Positions 28,482 to 38,752 of a stretch of DNA of 64,000 nucleotides are shown in pieces. How positions within the stretch are numbered: position 1 is the stretch's first letter; each line of letters opens with the position of its first letter. Source of the stretch: Candidatus Finniella inopinata (GTDB lineage: Bacteria > Pseudomonadota > Alphaproteobacteria > Paracaedibacterales > CAITNM01); contig CALPGA020000001.1 of NCBI GenBank assembly GCA_943322985.2, forward strand, positions 124,001 to 188,000, read 5' to 3'. The notes under the pieces were generated by a model. That model was not told the DNA's origin. It saw only the letters and a program-made list of their open reading frames with translations, and did not search any database. Position numbers and translations under genes: made by a program.

Positions 28482-29758
28482 TGACAGATGCCGTTTCACG
28501 CTTTGATAACTCAACCCTAACAGGAGCTTTAAACAGAGATGCCGTTGCTCTAAACAACATAGCAAAGGCCACCAATGATACAGCCCATAACTTAGCTGCT
28601 GAATCCACAATCGCCGGACGCTCTCGTAATACTTTTCAGAACGTCTATTATTCTTATATGGGTGGAGAAGCAGCCGGTATTTTAGAAAACGATGTGCAGT
28701 ATTATATTCGAGGTGCCGGAACCCCAATGGACTCACAAGTAAAAACGCATTTATCATTACTAGGCGATGCGTCTTTTTTTCCGGTACAAGATGCAGATGG
28801 CAATCAATTTTTTACACGTGTTGGAACATTTGATTACAACGCAAAAAATCAAATGAAAAATCACTTCGGAATGAAGTTATTATACACACCAGCAGTAAAC
28901 GGAGTGTTGCCAGCAACACCTGGAGATTTAAGCGTTCTAGATTGTTCAAATATGACGTCAAGTGCAGTAGCAACTTCGCAAATTTCATTTAGATGTGGAT
29001 TAAGTGGAGCAGAAGGGGATAGTGTTACTAGAGCCATCACTGTATTTGACTCATCCGGCACCCCTAGAACACTTAATTATGTATTCACACGAAATGCCGA
29101 TTGGTCTGATGGAGATAGTAGCGGTCAATCTTGGTCACTAAAAATTCAAGCACCTGTTGGATCTACTGTAAATGGTGACTATAGTGCAAGCAGTCCTGTA
29201 ACAATTAAGTTTGATGCTAATGGATGCCCTGCTAGTTTTAATGATGATGCAACTCCCCCTGCATTAAGCATTACATGCCCAGAAAGCTCTTCTATCAATG
29301 CAAAAATGAATCTAGGAACCGTAGGGCAACCTGATGGAGTTATACGTTTGAAAGGCGGACAATCACGCTTACAAGTTAAAGTAGATGGTCATGCAGCAGG
29401 CGTTTTCAAGTCTTTAGAAACGGAAGAAAATGGAAATCTGTATGCAAAATTTGATAATGGTCAATCTGAATTGGTTGGTCGCTTAGCAGTCGGCGTATTC
29501 AACAATCCAGATGGACTAGAAATGCTAGAATACGGCTTGTATTTACCAAACATAAAAAAATCTGGGAATGTGACCTATGCATACATTGGTGAAGCTATCG
29601 CAGGAAATGTAGCTGTAGGAGCACTAGAAAGCAGCACAATTGAAACGATACCTCAAATGGCAAAAATGATTGAGCGTCAACAGCAATTCAATAACATCAT
29701 TACAGCTTATAGTGGCAAAAAAGACTTGTGGGAGCTAATAAATTCGCTCCGCAGTTAG
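28481..29758 (+). CDS. flgE: Flagellar hook protein FlgE
   Basis: A 425-residue hook subunit. The D0/D1 landmarks are visible: NNIAKATNDTAHNL near the N-terminus, GDASFFPVQDADGNQFFTRVG for the G-x-G-F-F...YTR-x-G motif, and a C-terminal helix QQQFNNIITAYSGKKDLWELI. The middle (130-300) is variable, as in hook surface domains. No other flagellar genes lie here. It is convergent with RNase E/G; stops nearly abut, with a four-base overlap. Confidence 0.86.
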   Translation: MTDAVSRFDNSTLTGALNRDAVALNNIAKATNDTAHNLAAESTIAGRSRNTFQNVYYSYMGGEAAGILENDVQYYIRGAGTPMDSQVKTHLSLLGDASFFPVQDADGNQFFTRVGTFDYNAKNQMKNHFGMKLLYTPAVNGVLPATPGDLSVLDCSNMTSSAVATSQISFRCGLSGAEGDSVTRAITVFDSSGTPRTLNYVFTRNADWSDGDSSGQSWSLKIQAPVGSTVNGDYSASSPVTIKFDANGCPASFNDDATPPALSITCPESSSINAKMNLGTVGQPDGVIRLKGGQSRLQVKVDGHAAGVFKSLETEENGNLYAKFDNGQSELVGRLAVGVFNNPDGLEMLEYGLYLPNIKKSGNVTYAYIGEAIAGNVAVGALESSTIETIPQMAKMIERQQQFNNIITAYSGKKDLWELINSLRS

Positions 29759-31848
29759 TCTAAAAGCCGCCTAAGCCAATTTTTTTTTTTTGGCGAAGTA
29801 TCTGAAGATTCTGTTTTGGTCATTTCTACTGAAGCACTTCCTTCAGCTGCCATGACACCATCTTTTCGTTTACGATTTCCGCGGTAACGACGACGCTTTT
29901 TCCCAAACTGAGGAGCAATTATATCTGCGCCTTGAATTGATGATGTATCGCTCTCTTCGGGGTTTGCAATATTAGCTACAAGCTTATCTTTTGAAGAAAC
30001 GTTGTGTTTTTTAATAGGTTTTTGTACGATAACTTCTGTTTCTGATTGTTGATTCATATCAGCAGTTTGCTCTGCATTAGGCACTCTGTGTTGAGGATGC
30101 TTTCTTTTATGTCTATTATTAGGGCGCTTTCTTGCGTTTGAGTTTTCTTGTGCAGTATCAGTTTCGCCCAACTCTTGTACTGCTGTCACAGTTCCGATTT
30201 TACTTGATTGCTCTGCTATGATGTCAACTGTTTGAGAATCATCTCGAATGGCTACATTTTCTTTTGCCTTGACCACATCTACACGGAAAAATGGTGCCAA
30301 GGCAATATTTTCACGTGTAACATAAACAGACACATCAAAACGATTCTCTATCAACGTAATTTCTCGACGCTTTTGGTTAAGCAGATATAAATCAACACCT
30401 TTTGGAACAGCCGCTTGAATTTCAGCAGCTCTTCCTTTAATAGCCTCTCGTTCAATTACTCGTAGTACCTGTAGTGACAAAGATTCAGTTGAGCGAACTA
30501 TTCCGGTGCCATGGCAATGCGCACATGGAGAAGTATGGGTTTCCATTAAGCTTGGTCGTAACCTCTGACGAGAAAGCTCTAATAAACCAAAATGACTTAT
30601 TCTTCCTATTTGAATGCGCGCGCGATCTGGTTTTAAAGCCTCTTTTAATTTGCGTTCAACTTGCTGAATATGGTTATTATCATCCATATCGATAAAGTCA
30701 ATTACGAGTAATCCAGATAAGTCACGTAAACGAAGTTGACGTGCAATTTCTTGCGCAGCTTCAAGGTTTGTTTTAAGTGCCGTCACATCTATATTGCGTT
30801 CTCTTGTAGACCGCCCAGAGTTTACATCTATAGCAACCAACGCTTCTGTGTGATTAATCACGATTGAGCCACCAGAAGGCAAATCAACCTTTGGAAACAT
30901 CATTTTTTCAATGTGCTGCTCAACTTTAAATTTATGGAATAGTGGCGTTTGCGCATCCTTATAAAGCTTTACTTTTTTAGCATGGCTCGGCATTAAGATT
31001 TTCATGAAAGCTTTGGCTTCTTTGTAGGCCTCTTCACCTTCAATAAGAACTTCATCTATTTCACGCGTATAAATATCACGAATCGCTCGCTTAACAAGAT
31101 CGCCTTCTTCGTGAATTAAACATGGCGCAATGGATACTAATGTTTTAGCGCGAATTTCTTCCCACACGTGAATTAAATATTCATAATCACGACGTATTTC
31201 AATTTTTGAACGTTCCTGACCTGCAGTACGCACAATAAGACTCATGCCTTCCGGAACATCTAAATCATTTAAAACTTCTTTCAATCTCTTACGATCTGTG
31301 TCGTCTTGAATTTTTCTAGAAATGCCACCATTACGTGTGCCTGCATTTGGTATCAATACGCAATAGCGCCCAGCCAAAGATAGAAATGTAGATAATGCTG
31401 CGCCTTTATTGGCGCGCTGCTCTTTAACAACTTGCACTAGCAAAATTTGTCGTTTTTGAATAACTTCTTGAATTTTGTATTTGTAACTACGCTTTGGCTT
31501 TACTGACAGTTCGTCTTCTTCAGAAATTTCTGAGTTTTCACCAACACTACTATCAGAATTTTCTTTTGTGATCTCTTCAGTTAAGTTTTTTCGATCAGAC
31601 ACAGGGATTCTGTAATAATCAGGATGAATTTCAGCAAAAGATAGAAACCCGTGCTTATCGCCACCGTACTCAACAAAAGCAGCCTGCAGTGAAGGCTCAA
31701 TACGTATGACCTTTGCTAAATATATATTGGATTTCAGTTGTTTTTTACTAAAATGTTCAGAATCAAATTCTTCTAGACAAGTGTCTTCAACGACAGCAAC
31801 CCTTGTTTCTTCAACATGAGCCGCGTCAATTAATAATTTTTTACTCAT
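29755..31848 (-). CDS. rne: Ribonuclease E/G
   Basis: A 697-residue endoribonuclease that cleaves single-stranded AU-rich RNA in mRNA decay and rRNA processing. It has an S1 domain (LAKVIRIEPSLQAAFVEYGG), an insertion of acidic residues within it, the 5' sensor and DNase I-like region with VAIDVNSGR and DFIDMDDN, and the Zn-link CAHCHGTG. The C-terminal 170 residues are basic and probably disordered (RNA- or partner-binding). The C-terminal scaffold is shorter than in E. coli RNase E, so it sits between RNase E and RNase G in length. Confidence 0.93.
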   Translation of the reverse strand: MSKKLLIDAAHVEETRVAVVEDTCLEEFDSEHFSKKQLKSNIYLAKVIRIEPSLQAAFVEYGGDKHGFLSFAEIHPDYYRIPVSDRKNLTEEITKENSDSSVGENSEISEEDELSVKPKRSYKYKIQEVIQKRQILLVQVVKEQRANKGAALSTFLSLAGRYCVLIPNAGTRNGGISRKIQDDTDRKRLKEVLNDLDVPEGMSLIVRTAGQERSKIEIRRDYEYLIHVWEEIRAKTLVSIAPCLIHEEGDLVKRAIRDIYTREIDEVLIEGEEAYKEAKAFMKILMPSHAKKVKLYKDAQTPLFHKFKVEQHIEKMMFPKVDLPSGGSIVINHTEALVAIDVNSGRSTRERNIDVTALKTNLEAAQEIARQLRLRDLSGLLVIDFIDMDDNNHIQQVERKLKEALKPDRARIQIGRISHFGLLELSRQRLRPSLMETHTSPCAHCHGTGIVRSTESLSLQVLRVIEREAIKGRAAEIQAAVPKGVDLYLLNQKRREITLIENRFDVSVYVTRENIALAPFFRVDVVKAKENVAIRDDSQTVDIIAEQSSKIGTVTAVQELGETDTAQENSNARKRPNNRHKRKHPQHRVPNAEQTADMNQQSETEVIVQKPIKKHNVSSKDKLVANIANPEESDTSSIQGADIIAPQFGKKRRRYRGNRKRKDGVMAAEGSASVEMTKTESSDTSPKKKNWLRRLLD

Positions 31849-32168
31849 AAATAAAATATCTCCAGCAGATCTTAACGGCCAGTTTTATTAAGCACGTAGC
31901 TTTCTGGCACTATATTTTGTTTTCTTTTATTAAACCATAAATACATAATGACAAGCAAGTTTTTTTAACTTATCCATAAATATAAAACATACATTTATTT
32001 TTGTTTACAATTTTTTTTTGTATTTTATCAGTAATACCATGAATAACGTTTGTTCTTTTAAAAAAGTTTATTTTTTATATTTACAATATTTTCATTTCAA
32101 AAATAGATATTAATAAAATATTAAAAAAATAATTTTACAATACAGATATTGATATTCAATGTTTTTTT
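31849..32168. other. AT-rich intergenic region between rne and a small secreted protein
   Basis: About 320 bases without a gene. Very AT-rich, with long A and T runs. It should hold the rne leader and promoter on the minus strand and a promoter for the small gene on the plus strand, but I see no convincing -35/-10 pair, hairpin or repeat. Confidence 0.6.
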
Positions 32169-32504
32169 ATGAATTCATACATTAAAAAATTTATATATAT
32201 AAGTCTAATTGCTGTATTTAACGTTAGCATCTGCAAAGAAATAGGTACTTTATCACTCCTAGAAATCCATACTTTAAGATCAGATAAATTAAAAAAAAGC
32301 AGACTGTTCTACAGTAAAAAAAATTTACTAAGGCTATTTGGTAAGAATGCAGTTTTTCTAGTAAATGGCGTCGCAGATATGGCAAATAGAGTAGGATGCG
32401 ATCAAAGTATGCAGACAGCGACAAGACGTATTTTAGGAAAAAAAGCAAAAAAATTCAGCAATGCAATAACTGCTGCATGCGAATCTAAAAACAGAGAAAA
32501 ATGA
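32169..32504 (+). CDS. Small basic secreted protein of unknown function
   Basis: A 111-residue protein with an N-terminal hydrophobic signal (KKFIYISLIAVFNVSICKE). The mature part is strongly basic and carries a central FGKNAVFLVNGVADMANRVGCD and a C-terminal helix. Two cysteines in the mature part could form a disulfide. No family is recognised. It is preceded by the AT-rich gap and convergent with the lolA-like gene. Confidence 0.55.
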   Translation: MNSYIKKFIYISLIAVFNVSICKEIGTLSLLEIHTLRSDKLKKSRLFYSKKNLLRLFGKNAVFLVNGVADMANRVGCDQSMQTATRRILGKKAKKFSNAITAACESKNREK

Positions 32505-32509
32505 ATTAA

Positions 32510-33109
32510 CTAATCTATCTTAAAAACAGATGGATCGATTTTAATCGCCATATGAGTTTTATCGGGGTTTAAGTACACATTTGTTACTGATCCATCTGGG
32601 TTTTGAATGGTCCACCCCATTAAAACCATAACAGGATTAGGCCTAAAATATAAAACTACCGGGACAGACCCAACTGGACTTTCGTAATTTAAAGAAAGCT
32701 GCCAAAGATCCTTTATTGATGTTAAACTTTTGACAACAATACCTTTGCTTTCGAAATCAATTTTAGGGCACAAAAGAATACCTGCTGGTGTATCATCAGT
32801 CATGTATTCTTGAGGGCGTTCATTTTCTTGTCGCACAACTAACGTGCCCTTTTTTGCCACCATAAAGCTTTTTCCGTAGTTAATACGCAATAGGCCATTT
32901 CCACGATCAAGCCAAATTTTTCCTTCATGACGCTCCGCAGGAACCTGCTTATTTCCTGAATCAATATCCATCTTTATATCAGCCTCAAGGCTAATCATGG
33001 AGCTTAAAAAGTCTTCGATTTTCTTTAATTTAATACCATCAATAGAAGATGGTGCATCTGCAAAAATAGCACTGAAAAATAAAAATGACACAAACAGAAA
33101 AAATCGCAT
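32510..33109 (-). CDS. lolA: Outer-membrane lipoprotein carrier protein LolA
   Basis: A 199-residue periplasmic protein. It has a signal peptide (MRFFLFVSFLFFSAIFADA) and the LolA beta-barrel pattern: an early helix IEDFLSSMISLEADIKM, GKIWLDRGNGLLRINYG, and the C-terminal MGWTIQNPDGSVTNVYL. It shuttles lipoproteins from LolCDE to the outer membrane. Lipoproteins of this window (10958 and 58493) may be its cargo. It lies downstream of trkA in the same direction. Confidence 0.87.
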   Translation of the reverse strand: MRFFLFVSFLFFSAIFADAPSSIDGIKLKKIEDFLSSMISLEADIKMDIDSGNKQVPAERHEGKIWLDRGNGLLRINYGKSFMVAKKGTLVVRQENERPQEYMTDDTPAGILLCPKIDFESKGIVVKSLTSIKDLWQLSLNYESPVGSVPVVLYFRPNPVMVLMGWTIQNPDGSVTNVYLNPDKTHMAIKIDPSVFKID

Positions 33110-33124
33110 ATTTATCTCATGGTT

Positions 33125-34501
33125 TTATAAATAATATGGGCGAATAGAGAATAACTTCTCAATCTTATGAACAGATTCTTTTTGAGTCACAATAATAAGC
33201 TTATCATTTGCACTGATATTCATACGATCAGGCAAAAAATGTAAGGTATCTTCACGTATCAGCGCCACAACCATAATTTCTGAAGCAATAGTAACATCTT
33301 CAATATCAAGGCCAATAATGTGACTGGTTTCTCTTGCGCGCGCTTCAATAACAACGACATTTCCTTCAGCTATGGGGTGTATGCTTTGTAAATTGCCTTC
33401 TCTAACATGTCTCAATATAGTAGACACAGTCAAAGCCTTGGGACTGATTACAGCATCAACCCCCAAAGATGTAACCATTGAGGCGTACTGCATGTTATTT
33501 AAAAGAGCCAATGAACGCTTAGCTCCATGCCGCTTACTAATTAAAGATGATAGTATGTTAACCTTATCATCATTACTGACAGCAATAACTGTTTCACAAT
33601 TTTCAATATTAGCCTCTTGAAGCAAATCATAATCTAAAGCATCACCGTGTAAAATTTCTGTGCGCTTTAAAAAGCGTGCAATTTGTTCGCAACGCTTTGG
33701 ATCTTTTTCAATAATACGCGCGTGAACATTGCGATATTCTTTTTCCATACCAATAGCAAGGTTTAATCCAATATTTCCCCCTCCTACAATTAGAATTTCT
33801 CGGCTTTCGGATGTTGAATATCCAAAGGTCTCCATAATTTCATTAAGCTGCTCTCGTGGCGCAATAACATACACTTCGTCGTCAACCAAGAGATGATCAC
33901 GTGACGAAGGAAAAATAATTTGCTCTTCTCGTTTTATAAGAACGATTGCCAAATCAAGGTTAGGGTACAGTGAACTAATGTGTTTTATAGGTGTATTTAC
34001 AATACCTGAATGAGCTAAACACCGAACTCCAATAAGTTTAAGAGACTCATCAACCAAAGAAATAACATCAAAGGCACCAGGAACACGCAGATTTCTGCTA
34101 ATTGTTTGAGCAACCTCAACTTCCGGCGAAATGATCACGTCAATGGTCGATTGTTTTAATGCTAACATTTCAGACCAAGCAGAATGTAAATAGTTTTGAT
34201 GTCGCACTCGTGCTATTTTCATAGGAACATTAAATAGATTTTTTGCAACCTCACAAGCAATCATGTTTACTTCGTCCGAAGAGGTAACTGCAATAATCAA
34301 ATCAGCTTCTTTAGCGCCTGCCCGATCAAGCACATCGGGGTGAGATGCAAATCCAAGAATCGGCTGAACATCTAGTTTGTCAGAAATTATATCAAGAACT
34401 TGGGGAGAATTATCAACAACAGTAATATGATTTTGTTCTTGCACTAAATAGCGCGCAATACTAAATCCTACCTGACCTGCACCAAGTATAATTACCTTCA
34501 C
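33125..34501 (-). CDS. trkA: Trk system potassium uptake regulatory protein TrkA
   Basis: A 458-residue cytoplasmic regulator with two RCK halves. Each half starts with a Rossmann NAD site: MKVIILGAGQVGFSIAR at the N-terminus and ILIVGGGNIGLNLAIGME near residue 233. Each is followed by a TrkA-C domain. It gates the TrkH/TrkG potassium channel. The order ntrY-ntrX-trkA on one strand with a three-base gap to ntrX is the usual alphaproteobacterial arrangement. Confidence 0.95.
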   Translation of the reverse strand: MKVIILGAGQVGFSIARYLVQEQNHITVVDNSPQVLDIISDKLDVQPILGFASHPDVLDRAGAKEADLIIAVTSSDEVNMIACEVAKNLFNVPMKIARVRHQNYLHSAWSEMLALKQSTIDVIISPEVEVAQTISRNLRVPGAFDVISLVDESLKLIGVRCLAHSGIVNTPIKHISSLYPNLDLAIVLIKREEQIIFPSSRDHLLVDDEVYVIAPREQLNEIMETFGYSTSESREILIVGGGNIGLNLAIGMEKEYRNVHARIIEKDPKRCEQIARFLKRTEILHGDALDYDLLQEANIENCETVIAVSNDDKVNILSSLISKRHGAKRSLALLNNMQYASMVTSLGVDAVISPKALTVSTILRHVREGNLQSIHPIAEGNVVVIEARARETSHIIGLDIEDVTIASEIMVVALIREDTLHFLPDRMNISANDKLIIVTQKESVHKIEKLFSIRPYYL

Positions 34502-34504
34502 TTT

Positions 34505-35896
34505 TTAACCTTCACGATAATCACTAACACCTAAAGCACGTAATTTTCTGTGTAATGCAGACCTTTCCATGCCTATAAATCTAGCTGTCTGTGAAATATT
34601 TCCATCAAAGCGCTGAATTTGAGCAAGCAAATATTTTCGCTCAAAAGTCTCTCTGGCTTCACGTAAAGGAAGCACAATAATATCTGCAGATTTTTGTTGC
34701 CAATTATTTCCAAGAGGGGCATCGTTTTGAATTTCAGGAGGAAGCATTTCAGGAGTTATGGCACTTGCTGGATCTCCTCCCGCCATAATCAACAACCATT
34801 CAACAACATTCTTAAGCTGAACAATATTGCCTGGCCAGCCATACGTTTGCAAAACTGTTAAGGATGAATCATCAATTTTTCTGGGCATGGAGCAACGGCT
34901 TTTTGCCATACTGTCCATAAAATAAGAAATTAACAACGGGATATCACTAGCTCTCTCTTTTAATGAAGGAAGGCGAATATGATTTGCTGTAAAACGATAA
35001 TACAAATCTTCTCGTAAATTTCCATTTTGAACAAGATCATTTAAATTTTCAGATGTGCTTGCAAAATAGCGAATATCAACCTTAATTGGATCTTTTGACC
35101 CCAATCTAAAAAATGTGCCGTCCTGCAAAAGCCTGACTATCTTGCCTTGAATAGGCAAAGGTAAATGCTGAATTTCTTCTAGATACAACGTACCGCCATG
35201 CGTTTTTTCAACAATTCCAATTTTACGAGGCTCACTTTGGTTTTGCCCCTGAATCTCAGTACCAAAAAGTTCTGCTTCAATAGCCGTAGGATGAATGCTA
35301 CCGCAATTAAATACTGTAAAAGGAAGGTTCGTTCTTTTTGAAAGCCGATGTATTTCTCGGGCAACGCTCTCTTTTCCAGTGCCAGCTTGACCTGTGATAA
35401 ACGCCCTACTATTCCCTTCAGCTATTTCATCAATGAGATGGCGAATCTGCTCAATAACTAAACTTTTTCCGATAAGTCCTGAGCTTCCAGCACGTTGACG
35501 CAATTCATCATTTTCACGTTTCAGCGAAGCTGATTCAATTGCGCGCTCAACAACCATAAGAAGACGCTCAGTTTTAAAGGGTTTTTCGATAAAATCGTAT
35601 GCCCCTTTTTTTATAGCAGAAACGGCTGTTTCAATAGTGCTGTGCCCACTAATCATAACAGTTGGCACATACGGGTGATCACGTTTAATAATCTCTAAAA
35701 TTTTTAGACCATCACGCTCCCCATCACCTAACCACACATCAAGTATTACCAAATTTGGCTGACGTTTCCTTATTTCTTCCAGCGCCTGCACACCATCAGC
35801 TGCCACACGACAATTGTGGTCTTCATCGCTTAAAATACCGCCAATCAGTTCGCGAATATCTTTCTCATCATCTACAACTAAAATATCAAACGCCAT
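34505..35896 (-). CDS. ntrX: Response regulator NtrX, degenerate sigma-54 activator
   Basis: A 463-residue regulator: receiver domain with acceptor Asp in LVILDVWLGDGERDG, AAA+ domain with Walker A GQAGTGKES, and a C-terminal FIS-type helix-turn-helix (NISQTARFIGMERSALHRKLRALG). The AAA+ loop that should read GAFTGA after ELFG is replaced by TEIQGQNQSEP, and Walker B reads LYLEEI instead of LFLDEI. Known NtrX proteins of several alphaproteobacteria also lack GAFTGA and act without RpoN. The protein is partner of NtrY, whose gene overlaps its start. Confidence 0.93.
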   Translation of the reverse strand: MAFDILVVDDEKDIRELIGGILSDEDHNCRVAADGVQALEEIRKRQPNLVILDVWLGDGERDGLKILEIIKRDHPYVPTVMISGHSTIETAVSAIKKGAYDFIEKPFKTERLLMVVERAIESASLKRENDELRQRAGSSGLIGKSLVIEQIRHLIDEIAEGNSRAFITGQAGTGKESVAREIHRLSKRTNLPFTVFNCGSIHPTAIEAELFGTEIQGQNQSEPRKIGIVEKTHGGTLYLEEIQHLPLPIQGKIVRLLQDGTFFRLGSKDPIKVDIRYFASTSENLNDLVQNGNLREDLYYRFTANHIRLPSLKERASDIPLLISYFMDSMAKSRCSMPRKIDDSSLTVLQTYGWPGNIVQLKNVVEWLLIMAGGDPASAITPEMLPPEIQNDAPLGNNWQQKSADIIVLPLREARETFERKYLLAQIQRFDGNISQTARFIGMERSALHRKLRALGVSDYREG

Positions 35897-37712
35897 GGTA
35901 TTCCTTTTTTGAATAAGAGAACTCTAAAATAACTTTCGCACCCGCTTGGTTATCGTTGTCTTTAAATTCTACATTCCCATTGTGATCCATTGCAATTTTA
36001 GAAACAATCGCTAAACCCAATCCTGTACCTTTTTCACGCGTTGTGTAATAAGGCTCAATTAAGCGCTCACGATTTTCTTTTTCAAATCCAGGACCATTAT
36101 CTTGTATGATCATATAAAAATGTTTGTCTTCAAGCAACAATCTTATTGAAATTAAAGGTTTTAAAACTTTGTTTTCTTCTACAGCATTGACAGCATTTTG
36201 CAAAATATTTGTTAGCAACTGGCTGATTTGCTGACTGTCACAGCTCCAAAGAAAATTCTCAGGCCCCTTAAACTCAAATGTAATATGCGGATACGCTTGA
36301 ATTTGCAATTCCATTGCCTGTTTGCATAAATCAACAAGATCTTCTTCTTGTATATTTGGTTCTGGCATTCTGGCAAAAGATGAAAATTCATTCACAAGAT
36401 TGCCAATGTGATTTACCTGACGAATAATCGTGTCGATGCAGTTTTGAAAAGTATCTGGGTCATTTTCAATTTGCTTTAAGTATTTACGTTTTAATCGCTC
36501 TGCTGAAAGCTGTATTGGAGTCAGTGGATTTTTAATTTCATGCGCAATTTTACGCGCAACATCGGCCCATGCAGCTTTTCTCTGATTAAAAGCAAGCTCT
36601 TCATTCTGCTTTTTTAATCGGTGTGTCATGTGATTAAACGCACCTATCAGATTATCAATTTCATTATTTAAAGGCTTATTTGTAATATGCACATTCAAAT
36701 CACCATGACTTACTTTATGTGCTGCCTCAATAAGTTTTGATATAGGAGAAAAAAGTGCATTAGCTAACGACAATCCCATCCAAGCAGAGGCCAAAATCAG
36801 AACCAGCACTAAAATTGCAAAAAATGCCAGAAAAGTTAATTGGATATCCCCTTGCTGAAGCTCAAGCATCGAATATGCTGTAACAGCCCCTTTTGCTTTA
36901 TCCATTGCTTTAGTAACGTCTTCAGAAACAGTTTTTCCAATGAATAAATATGTATCACTAACTGGATCCAATTGTATTAGCGCACGAACCTTGTCCTTGT
37001 GAGTAAACAGAACAATTTCACCTTCTTTTGCTTTTGCTAGATCTTGCAAGGTTATATTTTCAAATGCCAATGCAAAGGTAAAATATGATTTTGCAATAAT
37101 GTTAAGCAGCCCATCAAAAACAAGAACCTCATTCAGACCTCGTTGCTCTGAGTGCTGAGTCAAAAGAAGATTGAAATCTTCAGTATTTTGAATAAGCATT
37201 GAAGCAACAGGGCGTAGTTGCATAACCATACTCATTCCATCAATACGAATAGTTTTTTGGTTTTCCTTAATGTAGTTTTCAGCGATTTCCGTTGCAGCAT
37301 TAATAGTGGTTTTAAAGGGCTCTGTAAAAAGTGATTTTATCGATGAATTAAAAAAGAAAGTAGAGAACGCAGAAATGCCAACAGCAGGAAGAAGACAGGT
37401 TATGGCTAAAACCATAACCAAATGAAGATGTAACTTGGTGCCACGAATTCCTCGTTTACGATCTAACCATAAAATAATGACACGCCGAATAATAAAAATA
37501 GCCATCAATACAAGCAAGCCAAGATTGATATAGAGATAGGGAAGCACAGCTGTTGCTCTTAAAACACCCGATCCGAGACGCATAACCCAAAGTGTTGCAA
37601 CACATGAGCAAAGGGCAAGCGCCATGACTATGTATTGTGATGTTCTTGCTATATTGTCACGGCCCAGGAACTGAACAATACGATCTGTAAGTGATGATGT
37701 TTCTGTTATCAT
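35886..37712 (-). CDS. ntrY: Sensor histidine kinase NtrY
   Basis: A 608-residue membrane kinase from the ATG at 37712. Several N-terminal transmembrane helices flank a large periplasmic sensor region; a HAMP domain follows (LANALFSPISKLIEAAHKVSHG). The HisKA box is AHEIKNPLTPIQLSAERLKRK and the ATPase domain has NAVNAVEENK, DNGPGF and GTGLGLAIV. It senses nitrogen or redox status in relatives and phosphorylates NtrX. The stop overlaps the ntrX start by 11 bases, so they are translationally coupled. Confidence 0.94.
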   Translation of the reverse strand: MITETSSLTDRIVQFLGRDNIARTSQYIVMALALCSCVATLWVMRLGSGVLRATAVLPYLYINLGLLVLMAIFIIRRVIILWLDRKRGIRGTKLHLHLVMVLAITCLLPAVGISAFSTFFFNSSIKSLFTEPFKTTINAATEIAENYIKENQKTIRIDGMSMVMQLRPVASMLIQNTEDFNLLLTQHSEQRGLNEVLVFDGLLNIIAKSYFTFALAFENITLQDLAKAKEGEIVLFTHKDKVRALIQLDPVSDTYLFIGKTVSEDVTKAMDKAKGAVTAYSMLELQQGDIQLTFLAFFAILVLVLILASAWMGLSLANALFSPISKLIEAAHKVSHGDLNVHITNKPLNNEIDNLIGAFNHMTHRLKKQNEELAFNQRKAAWADVARKIAHEIKNPLTPIQLSAERLKRKYLKQIENDPDTFQNCIDTIIRQVNHIGNLVNEFSSFARMPEPNIQEEDLVDLCKQAMELQIQAYPHITFEFKGPENFLWSCDSQQISQLLTNILQNAVNAVEENKVLKPLISIRLLLEDKHFYMIIQDNGPGFEKENRERLIEPYYTTREKGTGLGLAIVSKIAMDHNGNVEFKDNDNQAGAKVILEFSYSKKEYHGV

Positions 37713-37756
37713 TTGCTCTTTAATAAAATAAAATTTAGATAAAATACATCTTCGAT

Positions 37757-38752
37757 GTGGCTCTAGAACAATATCTTCATGAAAAAGTATCACACAAGAA
37801 GCGCATTAATGAAACGAAGTTTGTGCACAATGATAAAAGATATAGCACACAGAAAGTTGATGTTGTACTTATTTTCATTAATAATAAAATTCAGAGATCA
37901 AAACTAACAAGCGAGAACTTAATTTTGCTTCTTAAATTTGCTTTGTGTATTTTAGTTTTTTGCATAAAAGCTCACTCAAAAAATTCTGATAATACAAATA
38001 TAGACACTGAAAAACCAAGCTGCACAACTAGCAGCACCATCAGCAAACCAAGAAATCATCAAATTTTTCTTGAAAATTTTACTCAAAGCACCAAACGAGC
38101 CTGCTTATCTCTTGCTTTTGACACACCGACTATTCTTCGACAAGTCACTGGATCATCTTACAAAAACATAGCTCATGATTTGTTTAACAAGAAAATTCCT
38201 TACATTGGTCTTTTAAGCGTTCATAGCGCAGAAACATTTCTCAGATCACAGGTAATTTATTCTCTGTATTTGACGGTTACACCTCAAGCAAAAGTGTTAA
38301 TGCCTGACTTATCAAAGGAATACCCATTAATTCCACAGTTATGCGCCACGACTATTATAGCAGGGAGCGATGTAATCTGCATGAATCCCTTTGAACGCAT
38401 AAAGGTGTGCCTTTTAAATAAAAGAGATATTCCGTTCTTTGATACAAAAATTAACTGGGCACAGTTTTGGAAAAGCAGAGAATGGCTTTTTACTGGAGGA
38501 ACACTAACCTTTCAAACCAGCTTTGTACATGTCGGCACTTTTTTAGCGCTAAAGAATTATATAAGCCCTTTAATAGTAAAGGGCGAAACTCCCAGTTTTT
38601 ATGAATCTCTCCAGATGGGAGCCGTAATTACCTGTGCCCAAACTGCCATCACATACCCATTACTGACATTTAGAGCAAGATTACACGATCAACAAGCAGA
38701 GTTATTCAATGCTGGCAAAAAGAGAATTTCTACTTCACGTTTTTTTTTATGA
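37757..38752 (+). CDS. Mitochondrial carrier family (SLC25-like) membrane protein
   Basis: A 331-residue protein read from a GTG; a TTG at 37925 is an alternative start that begins directly at a hydrophobic, signal-like segment (residues 57-74). The rest shows a three-fold repeat. P-x-x-x-x-[KR]-x-type signatures occur at PTILRQV (124), PFERIKV (211) and PLLTFRAR (301), spaced 87 and 90 residues apart, as in carriers with repeats of about 100 residues. The stop at 38750 follows a nine-T run, and the last repeat continues out of frame (next entry). Known SLC25 carriers move nucleotides, phosphate and metabolites in mitochondria; Legionella LncP is a bacterial effector example. Substrate and location are unknown. 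Confidence 0.72.
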   Translation: MALEQYLHEKVSHKKRINETKFVHNDKRYSTQKVDVVLIFINNKIQRSKLTSENLILLLKFALCILVFCIKAHSKNSDNTNIDTEKPSCTTSSTISKPRNHQIFLENFTQSTKRACLSLAFDTPTILRQVTGSSYKNIAHDLFNKKIPYIGLLSVHSAETFLRSQVIYSLYLTVTPQAKVLMPDLSKEYPLIPQLCATTIIAGSDVICMNPFERIKVCLLNKRDIPFFDTKINWAQFWKSREWLFTGGTLTFQTSFVHVGTFLALKNYISPLIVKGETPSFYESLQMGAVITCAQTAITYPLLTFRARLHDQQAELFNAGKKRISTSRFFL

